From assembly GCF_016907835.1 (NCBI RefSeq), contig NZ_JAFBCT010000001.1, positions 3,162,001-3,226,000 of the forward strand: DNA of 64,000 nt. Reading direction: 5' to 3'. A model generated the notes under the pieces. The model did no database searches and was not told where the DNA came from. It saw only the letters and a list, made by a program, of their open reading frames with translations. The translations under genes were made by a program, and so were the position numbers. The stretch's first letter is position 1. Each line of letters starts with the position of its first letter. Source of the stretch: Agromyces cerinus (GTDB lineage: Bacteria; Actinomycetota; Actinomycetes; Actinomycetales; Microbacteriaceae). Below, in pieces: positions 7,708 through 15,689 of this stretch.

Positions 7708-9342
7708 ATGCCCCACGACGTCGTGATCATCGGCGGTGGCCACAACGGCCTCACCGCAGCCGCCTACCTCGCCCGCGCCGGCAAGCGGGTGCTCGTGCTC
7801 GAGCGCAGCGACCACCTCGGCGGCGCCGCGGTCTCGGCCGACGCGTTCGAGGGCGTCGACGCGCGCCTCTCCCGCTACTCCTACCTCGTGAGCCTGCTGC
7901 CGCAGCGCATCATCGACGACCTCGGCCTCGACGTGCGGCTCGTGCGGCGCCGCTTCTCGTCGTACACGCCCGACCCCGCCGACCCCGGGCGCGGCCTGCT
8001 CATCGACAACGAGGCCCCTTCGACAGGCTCAGCAAGCATGGCGACCGCCTTCGCCCGGGTCGACGCCGAACCCGACGCCGCAGCCTGGCAGGCGTTCTAC
8101 GCCGACACGGCTCGAGTGGCCGCGCGCCTCTTCCCGACGCTCACCGAGCCGCTGCCGACCCGTGACGAGGCGCGCGAGCTGATCGGCGACGAGCGGCTGT
8201 GGCGGGAGTTCGTCGAACGGCCGCTCGGCGAGGTGATCGACGCCCGCTTCACGAGCGACCTCGTGCGCGGGGTCGTCGCGACCGATGGGCTCATCGGCAC
8301 CTTCACCGAGCTCGACGACCCCGCGCTCGATGCGAACCGCTGCTTCCTGTACCACGTCATCGGCGGCGGCACCGGCGACTGGGACGTGCCGGTCGGCGGC
8401 ATGGGCGCCGTCACCGGCGAGCTCGCACGGGCCGCCCGCGAGGCCGGCGCCGAGCTCGTGACGGGCGCCGAGGTCGTCGCGGTCGATCCGTCGGGCGAGG
8501 TGCGCTGGCGGCGGGGCGACGAGCCGAGCGAGCGGATGTCGCACGCCGACGTGATCCTCGCGAACGTCGCCCCCGCCGTGCTCGACCGACTGCTCGAGGC
8601 GGGCACCGCTGCATCACCGGCAGCACCGGGCGGCGTGCCCTCGGTCGTGCGCGAGCGACTGCGCCACCTGCATGCTCCCGAGGGCGCGCAGGTGAAGGTG
8701 AACCTGCTGCTCACCCGGCTGCCGAAGCTCCGCGACACGTCGGTCGCTCCCGAGGCCGCGTTCGCCGGCACGTTCCACATCAACGAACTCGGGTCGCAGC
8801 TCGCGACCGCCTACGGCGAGGCCGCCCGCGGCCGCATCCCGTCGCAGCTGCCGTGCGAGATCTACTGCCACACCCTGAGCGACCCGTCGATCCTCTCCCC
8901 CGAGCTCGCGGCATCCGGCGCGCACACCCTGACCGTCTTCGGCCTGCACGCGCCGCACCGCCTGCTCGAGCGCTTCGGCAACGACGAGCTGCGGGGGCAA
9001 CTGCAGGCCGCCGTGCTCGCCTCGCTGAACTCGGTGCTCGCCGAGCCGATCGAGGGCGTCATCGCAACGGATGCCTCGGGCCGCCCCTGCATCGAGACGA
9101 AGACGACCCTCGATCTCGAGGAGGCGCTCGCGATGCCCGGCGGCAACATCTTCCACGGCCCGCTGTCGTGGCCGTGGGCCGAGCCGGGCGCCGCGCTCTC
9201 GACGCCCGCCGAGCGCTGGGGCGTCGCGACCGCGCACCCGGGCATCCTGCTGTGCGGTTCGGGCGCGGTGCGCGGCGGAGCGGTGAGCGGCATCGGCGGC
9301 CACAATGCGGCGATGGCCGTGCTCGAGGCATCCGTCGCCTGA
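7708..9342 (+). CDS. FAD-dependent oxidoreductase, PYROXD2/phytoene-desaturase-like
   Basis: A 544-residue flavoprotein. The N-terminus is a Rossmann FAD site (VVIIGGGHNGLTAAAYLARAG, GGGHNG at residues 9-14, acidic end LER, then HLGGAA). The C-terminus has the family's second FAD contact (GILLCGSGAVRGGAVSGIGGHNAA). Overall length and motifs fit the PYROXD2-like branch of the amine-oxidase/CrtI superfamily; the substrate is unknown. It has its own leaderless promoter. Residues ~103-109 (PSTGSAS) are encoded by a half copy of the dispersed CCCTTCGACAGGCTC repeat, so this stretch may be a repeat-derived insertion in a surface loop. The TetR gene after it has its own promoter. Confidence 0.9.
   Translation: MPHDVVIIGGGHNGLTAAAYLARAGKRVLVLERSDHLGGAAVSADAFEGVDARLSRYSYLVSLLPQRIIDDLGLDVRLVRRRFSSYTPDPADPGRGLLIDNEAPSTGSASMATAFARVDAEPDAAAWQAFYADTARVAARLFPTLTEPLPTRDEARELIGDERLWREFVERPLGEVIDARFTSDLVRGVVATDGLIGTFTELDDPALDANRCFLYHVIGGGTGDWDVPVGGMGAVTGELARAAREAGAELVTGAEVVAVDPSGEVRWRRGDEPSERMSHADVILANVAPAVLDRLLEAGTAASPAAPGGVPSVVRERLRHLHAPEGAQVKVNLLLTRLPKLRDTSVAPEAAFAGTFHINELGSQLATAYGEAARGRIPSQLPCEIYCHTLSDPSILSPELAASGAHTLTVFGLHAPHRLLERFGNDELRGQLQAAVLASLNSVLAEPIEGVIATDASGRPCIETKTTLDLEEALAMPGGNIFHGPLSWPWAEPGAALSTPAERWGVATAHPGILLCGSGAVRGGAVSGIGGHNAAMAVLEASVA
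8016..8030 (+). repeat. Half-element CCCTTCGACAGGCTC inside a coding gene
   Basis: This 15-base word is one arm of a palindromic repeat found intergenically at 10897-10931 and 52067-52106. Here it lies in frame inside the FAD oxidoreductase and encodes PSTGS. Confidence 0.7.
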
Positions 9343-9358
9343 CCGCCGCCGGCCATGG

Positions 9359-9377
9359 CCATACCCTCCGGTATGGT
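9359..9377 (+). promoter_or_regulatory. Operator CCATACC-CTCC-GGTATGG overlapping -10 TATGGT
   Basis: A perfect inverted repeat (9359-9376) covers the -10 TATGGT (9372-9377), which is 6 bases before ATG 9384 of the TetR gene. The same half-site recurs before the DoxX gene at 10321-10349. The design fits autorepression of a leaderless tetR-like gene. Confidence 0.6.
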
Positions 9378-9383
9378 GACGGC

Positions 9384-9947
9384 ATGGCGACCTCGCGCTC
9401 CGACTGGCTGAACGAAGGGCTCGACGTGCTCGCGCACGAGGGCGCCGAGGGCCTGCGCATCGATCGGCTCGCGAGCCGCCTCGGCGTCACCAAGGGCTCG
9501 TTCCACCACCACTTCGCCGGCGCCGCGGGCTACCGCACCGCACTGCTCGAGCACTACGAGCAGTCGACGTTGCATGCGCTGGACGCCGCGGTCGGCGCCC
9601 GCCGGGAGCAGGGCACTCGGGCGACGCTCGAGTGGCTCGTGGCGCTCGCGACCGACGAGCGGTCGTCGATCCGTCGCGCCGAGCTCGATCGAGCGGTGCG
9701 TGCGTGGGCGAACTCCGACCCCGAGGCACGCGCGACCCAGGCGCGCATCGACGCCCGCGTGATCGACGCGCTGCAGGAGGCCTGGCGGCCGGCGAGCGGA
9801 TCGGATGCCGCGGCGCGCACGGCTGCCCTCGTGCCCTACCTCGTCTCGCTCGGAGCGGCGGTCACCGTGCCGCCGATCTCCGCGGCGGAGTTGCGAGAGG
9901 TCTACGTGCTGCTGCTCGAGGCGGTTCCCGGGGCCTCCGGCGCTTGA
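9384..9947 (+). CDS. TetR family transcriptional regulator
   Basis: A 187-residue repressor-like protein. The N-terminal helix-turn-helix (LRIDRLASRLGVTKGSFHHHF, residues ~24-44) is followed by a helical ligand domain with no family I can name. It starts without a ribosome site behind a -10 that is covered by a CCATACC palindrome. It converges with the DoxX-like gene at 9961-10320, whose upstream region holds a longer palindrome of the same half-site, so it probably represses itself and that gene. Confidence 0.9.
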   Translation: MATSRSDWLNEGLDVLAHEGAEGLRIDRLASRLGVTKGSFHHHFAGAAGYRTALLEHYEQSTLHALDAAVGARREQGTRATLEWLVALATDERSSIRRAELDRAVRAWANSDPEARATQARIDARVIDALQEAWRPASGSDAAARTAALVPYLVSLGAAVTVPPISAAELREVYVLLLEAVPGASGA

Positions 9948-9960
9948 GCCACCACCGCAC

Positions 9961-10320
9961 TCAGAGTACGAAGCAGAACAGCCCCACGGCGACGCAGATG
10001 ACGAGCATGCCCGTGGCATTCACGAAGAGGTTGCGCCCGAAGTCGCGGGCGGCGATGTGCATGCCGATCGCGACCAGGAAGTAGGCGACGAGTGCGACGC
10101 AGGTGACGAGCCCGAGCCACGGCACCCAGATGCCGAGGATGAGCCCGCCTGCCGCTGCGAACTTGATGGGCGCGAGCACCCACCACCATCGGCGCGGGAA
10201 GCGCACGTCGTCGAAGCACTTGGCGATGAACGGCAGCGGGATCGCGCTCATCACGCCGTCGGCGAGTTGGATGAGCGCCAGGACCACCACCGGCCAGACG
10301 GGGTCGGGGAGGGATTCCAT
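9961..10320 (-). CDS. DoxX-like small membrane protein
   Basis: A 119-residue protein with four hydrophobic segments (starting VWPVVVLALIQLADGVMSA and ending LVICVAVGLFCFVL), matching the DoxX/SURF4-like fold. DoxX proteins are linked to quinone and redox homeostasis, but the role here is unknown. ATG at 10320 abuts a perfect 29-base palindrome containing -10 TATGGT seven bases away, so the message is probably leaderless. A start further upstream (to 10362) would place the palindrome inside the gene and is less likely. Control by the convergent TetR protein is inferred from the shared half-site. Confidence 0.85.
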   Translation of the reverse strand: MESLPDPVWPVVVLALIQLADGVMSAIPLPFIAKCFDDVRFPRRWWWVLAPIKFAAAGGLILGIWVPWLGLVTCVALVAYFLVAIGMHIAARDFGRNLFVNATGMLVICVAVGLFCFVL

Positions 10321-10349
10321 GCGCCATACCATACCGTATGGTATGGCGC
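10321..10349 (-). promoter_or_regulatory. 29-base perfect palindrome with CCATACC half-sites
   Basis: Arms of 14 bases flank a single central C, directly against the DoxX start codon. The -10 TATGGT (10328-10333) is inside the palindrome. It shares CCATACC/GGTATGG with the site at 9359-9376, pointing to one TetR regulator for both. Confidence 0.65.
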
Positions 10350-10409
10350 GCCGCAGCCCCACTCGCCGGATCGGTCGGCCGGTTCAGGCGAGCGGGTCAC
10401 ACGAGCGGA

Positions 10410-10769
10410 TCAGCCGAGCAGCACCCAGCCGACGCCGACGACCAGGGCGACGATGCCGAGCACGAGGCTCGGAACGAAGGCCTCCTTGCGCTTCACGTGC
10501 AGCGCGACGGCGAAGACCATCGTGATCGCGAGGGCGAAGGCCGCCACGGGCGTGAGCCACGGCAGGATGCCGGTCGCGGCGGGCAGCACGAGACCGATCG
10601 CGCCGAGCACCTCGAGCAGGCCAATCGTCTTGAGTTGGCCGGCGCTCACGTCTTCGGCCCACGGCATGTTCGCGAGCACGGCCTCGCGCGACTTGGTGGC
10701 CTTCATGGTGCCGGCCATGCCGAACAGGAGGGCGAGCAGCCCGGTGACGATCCACAGTGCGATGAGCAA
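10410..10769 (-). CDS. DoxX family membrane protein
   Basis: A ~119-residue protein with four membrane segments (LIALWIVTGLLALLFGMAGTMK, GLLEVLGAIGLVLPAATGIL, AAFALAITMVFAVAL, LVLGIVALVVGVGWVLLG), the classic DoxX pattern. I chose TTG at 10769 because GGGAGA lies four bases upstream and family members begin at about this point; TTG at 10781 would add four residues. It is unrelated to the neighbouring DoxX-like gene beyond family. The upstream region carries three GTGCGT-type palindromes that sit between plausible -35 and -10 sequences, so it is probably under a dedicated repressor not encoded next to it. Confidence 0.85.
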   Translation of the reverse strand: MLIALWIVTGLLALLFGMAGTMKATKSREAVLANMPWAEDVSAGQLKTIGLLEVLGAIGLVLPAATGILPWLTPVAAFALAITMVFAVALHVKRKEAFVPSLVLGIVALVVGVGWVLLG

Positions 10770-10797
10770 TTGTTCTCCCAAGTCTTAGTTACTGTCA

Positions 10798-10880
10798 GTG
10801 CGTAACGCACGAACGGTGACTCTAACTCATGGAGGCAGCGCACTTCACCGTGCGTTACGCACCACGAGGTGCGTAACGCC
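10798..10880. promoter_or_regulatory. Three GTGCGT(A/T)ACGCAC palindromes upstream of doxX
   Basis: Perfect copies lie at 10798-10810 and 10850-10862, and a copy lacking the last match is at 10869-10880. The second and third also pair as a 12-bp stem with an ACGA loop (10852-10879). The first copy lies just upstream of a possible -10 TAACTA for the DoxX gene. Confidence 0.5.
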
Positions 10881-10896
10881 GTTGCGGGTGAATGAG

Positions 10897-10931
10897 TCGA
10901 GCCTGTCGAAACCGGGTTTCGACAGGCTCGA
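10897..10931. terminator. Palindromic repeat GAGCCTGTCGAAACC family, 17-bp arms
   Basis: Arms 10897-10913 and 10915-10931 are perfectly complementary around one base. It lies downstream of the membrane-protein gene ending at 10955 and shares its core with 52067-52106. It probably acts as a terminator as well as being a dispersed repeat. Confidence 0.6.
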
Positions 10932-10954
10932 CCAGCAGAGAGTTCGCCGGAGTC

Positions 10955-11386
10955 CTAGAAGACGAAGACCTGGCCGAGCACCATGATCGCGATCACGAAG
11001 AGCACGATGATCGCGCCGACGATCGCCAGCGACTTCACCGAGAGCTTCGCGACGCCGTAGCCGACGAGGAACGGCAGCGCGAACAGGAAGATCGTCACGG
11101 TCCACCAGAAGAACTGGTAGCCGCCCTGAGTCGCGTCGGAGAGCCGACCGGCGAAGAGCTGCTGGGAGTGCGGGGTCGTCGCGAACGTGAACGCGGCCGA
11201 GAGCGGAATGGCGATGAGCGCGAATACGATCAGGCCGGCGAGGGCACCCCAGAGCCCGGACTTGTTGTTCTCGGGGTCGATGTTGAGCGCGTGCTCCTCA
11301 TGCGCCGACTGCCCGCCCGTTGACGTCTTCACGCCCGATGACGCCTGTCCACTCGACGCGCGCTTGCGTCCACCACTCGATCCCAT
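10955..11386 (-). CDS. Hypothetical membrane protein with Ser/Gly-rich N-terminus
   Basis: A 143-residue protein I do not recognise. The first ~45 residues are polar and low-complexity (GSSGGRKRASSG...), probably cytosolic. Three hydrophobic segments follow (GALAGLIVFALIAIPLSAAF, YQFFWWTVTIFLFALPFLVG, LAIVGAIIVLFVIAIMVLG). ATG at 11386 has no ribosome site but lies 6 bases after TAGAGT, so it looks leaderless; GTG at 11392 is the alternative. It is divergent from a SRPBCC gene. A palindrome AGTGGGC-GGTG-GCCCACT (11398-11415) touches its -10. Confidence 0.75.
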   Translation of the reverse strand: MGSSGGRKRASSGQASSGVKTSTGGQSAHEEHALNIDPENNKSGLWGALAGLIVFALIAIPLSAAFTFATTPHSQQLFAGRLSDATQGGYQFFWWTVTIFLFALPFLVGYGVAKLSVKSLAIVGAIIVLFVIAIMVLGQVFVF

Positions 11387-11392
11387 GGCCAC

Positions 11393-11398
11393 ACTCTA
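11393..11398 (-). promoter_or_regulatory. -10 TAGAGT of a leaderless transcript
   Basis: On the minus strand TAGAGT is followed by GTGGCC and ATG 11386. An 18-base palindrome at 11398-11415 adjoins it. Confidence 0.55.
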
Positions 11399-11472
11399 GT
11401 GGGCGGTGGCCCACTCTGGCGGTTGACGCGCAGCGGGATTAGCCTGAGGGAACCAGCGAACGGGGGCCGAAG

Positions 11473-11982
11473 ATGACCGCGAGACCGACCGGACACTACG
11501 TGCTGAAGGACGACGGCCTGTACCTGCAGTTCGATCGCCTCTTCTACGCCCCCATCGAGGACGTCTGGTTCAGCCTCACGAATCCGAATGCCATGCGCGC
11601 CTGGATCGGCACCTACACCGGCAGCCCGGCGACGGGCGGTGTGCGGTTCCGCATGGAAGCCGAGGGCGAGGGCGAGTGGCAGAACGTCACGATCCTCGAG
11701 TGCGCGGCGCCGCACCGGTTCACCGCCGACTCGGGCTCGGGCCCGACCGGCATCCGTCTCTTCTGCCACCTGGTGGAGGGCGGCGGCATGACGACGCTCA
11801 CGCTCGGCCAGCGGCTCCACGACCCGTCCGAGTCGGCCGACATGGGGCCCGGCTGGGACTACTACCTCGACCGCCTCGCGGCCGCGCGCGCCGGCACGCC
11901 GCAACCCGCGTGGGAGACCTACTTCCCGGCGTTCTCCCGGCACTACCGGGAGCTCGACGTCCCGACCACTGCGAGCCGCTGA
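11473..11982 (+). CDS. SRPBCC (START/AHSA1-like) domain protein
   Basis: A 169-residue cytosolic protein with the helix-grip pattern of the AHSA1/SRPBCC family: FDRLFYAPIEDVWFSLTNPNAMRAWIG near 23-49, a central run of beta strands (GGVRFRMEAEGEGEWQNV) and a C-terminal helix (WDYYLDRLAAARAG). Such domains bind hydrophobic ligands; no partner is evident. It begins shortly after GGGGGCCGAAG, a weak ribosome site. The AI-2E transporter gene follows but has its own leaderless promoter, so the two need not be linked. Confidence 0.85.
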   Translation: MTARPTGHYVLKDDGLYLQFDRLFYAPIEDVWFSLTNPNAMRAWIGTYTGSPATGGVRFRMEAEGEGEWQNVTILECAAPHRFTADSGSGPTGIRLFCHLVEGGGMTTLTLGQRLHDPSESADMGPGWDYYLDRLAAARAGTPQPAWETYFPAFSRHYRELDVPTTASR

Positions 11983-12035
11983 CGGCCCGGAAGGCCTGCC
12001 CGGCGCGCTCCTCCTGCACCGCGACCGCCCAGCCC

Positions 12036-12041
12036 TAGACT
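12036..12041 (+). promoter_or_regulatory. -10 TAGACT of a leaderless transcript
   Basis: TAGACT, then GACGCC, then GTG 12048; no ribosome site. Confidence 0.6.
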
Positions 12042-12047
12042 GACGCC

Positions 12048-13157
12048 GTGAAGAGCATCGAGCGTCAAGCCCGCGAGAACACGGAACCGTCCGGCTGGCG
12101 TGCACGCCACGCGAACCTGATGGCCGACAAGCCGTTCCAGTGGGCGTTCGTCGCGACCCTCGGCGTCGTGGTCGCGCTCGGCATCGCGGCGGCGTTCGCG
12201 AGCATCTCGAGCGTCGTCTTCTCGGTGCTCGCCGCCGCGTTCATCACGCTCGGACTCGACCCGCTCGTGCGCTGGTTCGAGCGCCGGGGACTGAAGCGCG
12301 GCGCCGCCATCGTGACGGTCATCATCCTGTTCATCCTCGTGATCGCCGGAATGCTCTGGCTCGTGCTCCCCATCGTCATCACCCAGGCGAGCGCGTTCAT
12401 CAACAGCCTTCCCACCATGTACAAGAACCTGCAGACGCAGGACTGGTTCCAGGACGTGCAGGCAGGCTCGGGCGGGGTGCTCGGTTCGGTCTACAAGTGG
12501 GTCGTCGACACCATCAGCGACCCGAACTTCTGGGCGACCATCGGCGGCGGCGCCCTGAACGTCGGCTTCGCGATCCTCGGCGGCCTCTCGAGCGCGTTCT
12601 TCATCTTCATCCTGACGATCTACTTCACCGCGACCCTCGACTCCTCGAAGCGGGCGATCTACACGCTCATCTCGGCGTCGCACCGCGAGCGCGTCGTCGG
12701 CTACGCCGAGCGCATCATGCAGAACGTCGGCCGCTACCTCAGCGGCATGGTGGTGCTCGCGTTCTTCAACGCGGTCTACAGCTTCATCCTGCTGCTGCTC
12801 GTCGGGGTGCCGTTCGCACTCGTCATCGCGGTCGCCGCGTTCTTCATCACGCTCATCCCGCTCATCGGCACGGTGCTCACCACCGCGGTCATGACGGTGA
12901 TCGCCTTGTTCGTCTCGCCGGTGGCCGCGCTCATCGTGCTCGTCTTCATGCTCATCTACATGCAGGTCGAGGCCTACATCCTCACACCGAAGGTCATGAG
13001 CAAGGCCGTGCAGGTGCCCGGCTCGATCGTGCTGATCGCGGCCCTCGCCGGCGGCACGCTCGGTGGACTGCCGGGCGCGCTCGTCGCGATCCCCGTCGCC
13101 GCCGGCATCCTGCTCATCATCAAGGAGGTCGTGGTGCCGAGGAAGGCGCTGAGCTAG
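12048..13157 (+). CDS. AI-2E family transporter (TqsA/PerM-like)
   Basis: A 369-residue integral membrane protein with seven to eight hydrophobic segments. A membrane pair at residues ~35-75 and a helix at ~85-110 come first. A long extracellular or cytosolic loop (~115-175) follows. The C-terminal block starts VLAFFNAVYSFILLLLVGVPFAL and contains ITLIPLIGTVLTTAVMTVIALF, the conserved family core. Members range from AI-2 exporters to Na+/H+ antiporter-like proteins, so the substrate cannot be named. It starts at GTG 12048 behind a leaderless -10 and converges with the thioesterase gene. Confidence 0.9.
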   Translation: MKSIERQARENTEPSGWRARHANLMADKPFQWAFVATLGVVVALGIAAAFASISSVVFSVLAAAFITLGLDPLVRWFERRGLKRGAAIVTVIILFILVIAGMLWLVLPIVITQASAFINSLPTMYKNLQTQDWFQDVQAGSGGVLGSVYKWVVDTISDPNFWATIGGGALNVGFAILGGLSSAFFIFILTIYFTATLDSSKRAIYTLISASHRERVVGYAERIMQNVGRYLSGMVVLAFFNAVYSFILLLLVGVPFALVIAVAAFFITLIPLIGTVLTTAVMTVIALFVSPVAALIVLVFMLIYMQVEAYILTPKVMSKAVQVPGSIVLIAALAGGTLGGLPGALVAIPVAAGILLIIKEVVVPRKALS

Positions 13158-13170
13158 CCGCAGCGCCTCG

Positions 13171-13752
13171 TCAGTTCCAGACCGACGGGGCCGCCGCACG
13201 AGTGGCGGGCAGCGCGACATCCGCGCCCCACCGCTCCATCCAGTCGGGGATCTCGTCGGCGCCCGAGACGCCGAGCACCTCGACGATCTCGGACATCGGC
13301 ACCGTGCCGCCGCCCTTCTTGAGGAAGCGCGCGCGGATGAAGCCCTGCGCGTAGATCTCGGGTTCGCCACCGGCAGTGCTCCCCGAGCCTGTCGAAGGGC
13401 GCACGTAGCGGTGCTCCACGTAGACGGCCTTGTCGTCGTAGCCGACGAGGCACGACTCGATCGTGAAGCGATCCCAGAGCTGCAGCGACTTGCGGAACGT
13501 GACCGTCTCACTCGCGACGACGGGGTACCAGTTCTTCTCGCGCATCGTCGCCCAGACGCCGTTGCGCACGAGCATGTCGAAGCGCGCGACATCCATGATC
13601 GAGAAGTAGACGCCGTTGTTCATGTGCCGGTTGATGTCGAGATCGGTCGGCAGCGTGATGAAGTTCGTGCGTGCGACGTCCCAGTGGCCGAGATCGGGCT
13701 TGCGGCGCGAGAGGAACAGCACGTGGAGCAGCGTGCGGAAGAACATGTGCAT
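13171..13752 (-). CDS. Acyl-CoA thioesterase-like hotdog protein
   Basis: A 193-residue protein of the 4HBT/hotdog type (FITLPTDLDINRHMNNGVYFSIMDVARFD near 30-58, then FRKSLQLWDRFTIES and VYVEHRY). These enzymes hydrolyse acyl-CoA thioesters. ATG at 13752 matches the family start; ATG at 13788 would add 12 residues. TACAGT lies 8 bases upstream, so a leaderless message is possible. Residues RPSTGSGSTAGGE (about 117-129) are encoded by the GAGCCTGTCGAAGGG half-element, suggesting a repeat-derived loop insertion between two strands. Confidence 0.85.
   Translation of the reverse strand: MHMFFRTLLHVLFLSRRKPDLGHWDVARTNFITLPTDLDINRHMNNGVYFSIMDVARFDMLVRNGVWATMREKNWYPVVASETVTFRKSLQLWDRFTIESCLVGYDDKAVYVEHRYVRPSTGSGSTAGGEPEIYAQGFIRARFLKKGGGTVPMSEIVEVLGVSGADEIPDWMERWGADVALPATRAAAPSVWN
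13385..13399 (-). repeat. Half-element of the GAGCCTGTCGAAGGG repeat inside the thioesterase
   Basis: One arm of the dispersed palindrome lies in frame in the thioesterase gene and, read on the minus strand, encodes PSTGS, the same peptide as at 8016-8030. Confidence 0.7.
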
Positions 13753-13856
13753 GATCCACGACTGTATGACGGATTCGTGGTGGATCATCCAACATTGGCG
13801 GAAGCCACAGTCACGGGAACGGATGCCGCGGCTCTCGTTGTGCGAGCCCGCGATGA

Positions 13857-14504
13857 CTACCCGAGAGCGGTCGGCAACCGGTAGCGCAGGTGCGTCGCCC
13901 GTGCTCCTTGAATCGCGGAGACCGGCTCGAGCTCCACTCGATTCGGAGCCGATTCGGGAAAGAGCCGGTCGCCGCCGCCGAGGAGCACCGGCACGATGTG
14001 GAGCAGCGCCTCGTCGACGAGTCCGAGGGCGAGCGCCTGCCTCGCGACATCCGCACCGCCGATGACGCAGACGGATGCCGCACTCGCGGCCGCACTGGCA
14101 CGGGCGATCGCTTCGGCGACCCCGCCCGTGACGAACTCGTAGCGCGAGCCTCCGCGCACGTACGACTCGTGAGGTCGACTCGTCACGACGAAGCACGGGC
14201 GCCCCTGGAACACCGGTTCGTCGCCCCAGACGGCCTCCCGGACATCGAGCGTGCGGCGGCCGAGCACGAATGCGCCGGTCGACTCGTAGAGTTGCGCGAT
14301 GGCGTCGCGATCGACCTGTTCGCCGGTGTCGTCGACGACGCCGTCGCGGTCGTCGTCACCGGGCGGCGAACCGGTGAACACCGAGTCGCGCATCCACGAG
14401 TGCATGCGCTCCCCGTCGAGCCCGAACGGATGCTCGAGGCTCACGCCCACCGCCGCGGTGAATCCGTCGACGGTCATCGTCATCTCGAGGAAGACATGGG
14501 TCAT
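13857..14504 (-). CDS. Dihydrofolate reductase-like (RibD C-terminal domain) protein
   Basis: A 215-residue protein of the RibD-C/YwjB family: an N-terminal strand MTHVFLEMTMTVDGF, then GAFVLGRRTLD near 76-86, CFVVTSRPH, and SVCVIGGADVARQAL with the NADPH-binding GG. The C-terminus (ALLHIVPVLLGGGDRLF) closes the fold. The family reduces unknown substrates with NADPH. The gene begins 4 bases after the 2-methylcitrate synthase stop on the same strand, with GGGGTG upstream, so it may be read from the prp operon, though no link to propionate is known. Confidence 0.88.
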   Translation of the reverse strand: MTHVFLEMTMTVDGFTAAVGVSLEHPFGLDGERMHSWMRDSVFTGSPPGDDDRDGVVDDTGEQVDRDAIAQLYESTGAFVLGRRTLDVREAVWGDEPVFQGRPCFVVTSRPHESYVRGGSRYEFVTGGVAEAIARASAAASAASVCVIGGADVARQALALGLVDEALLHIVPVLLGGGDRLFPESAPNRVELEPVSAIQGARATHLRYRLPTALG

Positions 14505-14508
14505 CGGG

Positions 14509-15642
14509 TCACCCCTTGACGGGCACGTGACGCTCGTCGACGCCGTTGTAGACCGACAGCGGGCGGATGAGCGCGTTCGACGCCGCCTGCTCCATGATGT
14601 GCGCCGTCCAACCGGTGATGCGGCTCGCGACGAACAGCGGCGTGAACGTCAGGGTGTCGAAGCCCATCAGGTGGTAGGCGGGGCCCGCCGGGTAGTCGAG
14701 GTTCGGCCTGATGCCCTTGCGCTCGGCCATCGCCTGCTCGAGGCCGACGTACAGCTCGAGCAGGTCGGGCCGGTCGTAGTACTCGACCATGCGCTCCATC
14801 GCGTCGCGCATCGTGGGCACCCGGGAGTCGCCGTTCTTGTAGACGCGGTGCCCGAAGCCCATGATCTTGCGCTTCTCGGCGAGCGCCGTGTCGAGCCAGG
14901 CCGCAGCGCGCTCGGCGCCGCCGGGGCCCGCGCCGATCTCGTCGAAGGCGTGCATGACCGCCTCGTTCGCGCCGCCGTGCAGCGGACCCTTGAGTGCGCC
15001 GATCGCCCCGGTGACCGCCGAGTAGAGGTCGGCGAGCGTCGAGGTGATGACCCGCGCGGTGAACGTCGAGGCGTTGAACGAGTGCTCGGCGTAGAGGATC
15101 ATCGACACGTCGAAGGCGCTCACGACCGGCAGCTCGGGCAGGTCGCCGAACGTCTGCCAGAGGAAGTTCGCCGAGAAGCCGAGGTCTCCCCGCGGCTCGA
15201 CGAACTCGAGTTCGTGCCGGCGCCGCTGGTCGTAGGAGACGATCGACGGGAGCTTCGCGAGCAGCCGGATCGACTTGTCGAGGTTCGCCTCGACGCTGTC
15301 GTCGGGGGTTGCCGGGTCGCTCGCGCCGATGACCGACACGGCGGTGCGCACGACGTCCATCGGGTGGGCGGTGAGCGGCAGCTCATCGATGATGCGCTTG
15401 ACCTCGTGGTCGAGGCCGCGGAACGAGCGCTCGCGCTCCTCGAACTCCGCCAGCTGCCCGTCACCCGGCAGCTCGCCGTACCAGAGCAGGTACGCGACCT
15501 CCTCGAACGTCGCGGAGGCCGCGAGCTCCTGCACCGGGTAGCCGCGGTAGAGCAGCGAGTTCGACTCGGGGTTCACCTTCGAGATCGCGGTGTAATCGAC
15601 CGGTACGCCGGCCAGACCCTTGTAGATCTCCTGCTCAGCCAA
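14509..15642 (-). CDS. prpC: 2-methylcitrate synthase / citrate synthase
   Basis: A 377-residue citrate-synthase fold. Catalytic residues are visible: His222 in LHGGANE, His265 in GFGHRVYK and Asp316 in NLDYPAG, with AEHSFNAST near 185-193. In the cytosol it joins propionyl-CoA and oxaloacetate to 2-methylcitrate. That specificity is inferred from its place after prpD and prpB. TTG at 15642 is the start because GGGAG lies 6 bases upstream and the LAEQEIYKGLAGV start fits the family. It is the last prp gene. Confidence 0.93.
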   Translation of the reverse strand: MAEQEIYKGLAGVPVDYTAISKVNPESNSLLYRGYPVQELAASATFEEVAYLLWYGELPGDGQLAEFEERERSFRGLDHEVKRIIDELPLTAHPMDVVRTAVSVIGASDPATPDDSVEANLDKSIRLLAKLPSIVSYDQRRRHELEFVEPRGDLGFSANFLWQTFGDLPELPVVSAFDVSMILYAEHSFNASTFTARVITSTLADLYSAVTGAIGALKGPLHGGANEAVMHAFDEIGAGPGGAERAAAWLDTALAEKRKIMGFGHRVYKNGDSRVPTMRDAMERMVEYYDRPDLLELYVGLEQAMAERKGIRPNLDYPAGPAYHLMGFDTLTFTPLFVASRITGWTAHIMEQAASNALIRPLSVYNGVDERHVPVKG

Positions 15643-15689
15643 TGTGTGCTCCCTTGCGTTGGCGTGGTCTCGATGCGACGCTGCTGCGC

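Noticed and set aside
7708..9342. Carotenoid desaturase belonging to the crt pathway
   Set aside because: The sequence fits the PYROXD2-like branch, and a true crtI lies at 63058 in the crt operon.
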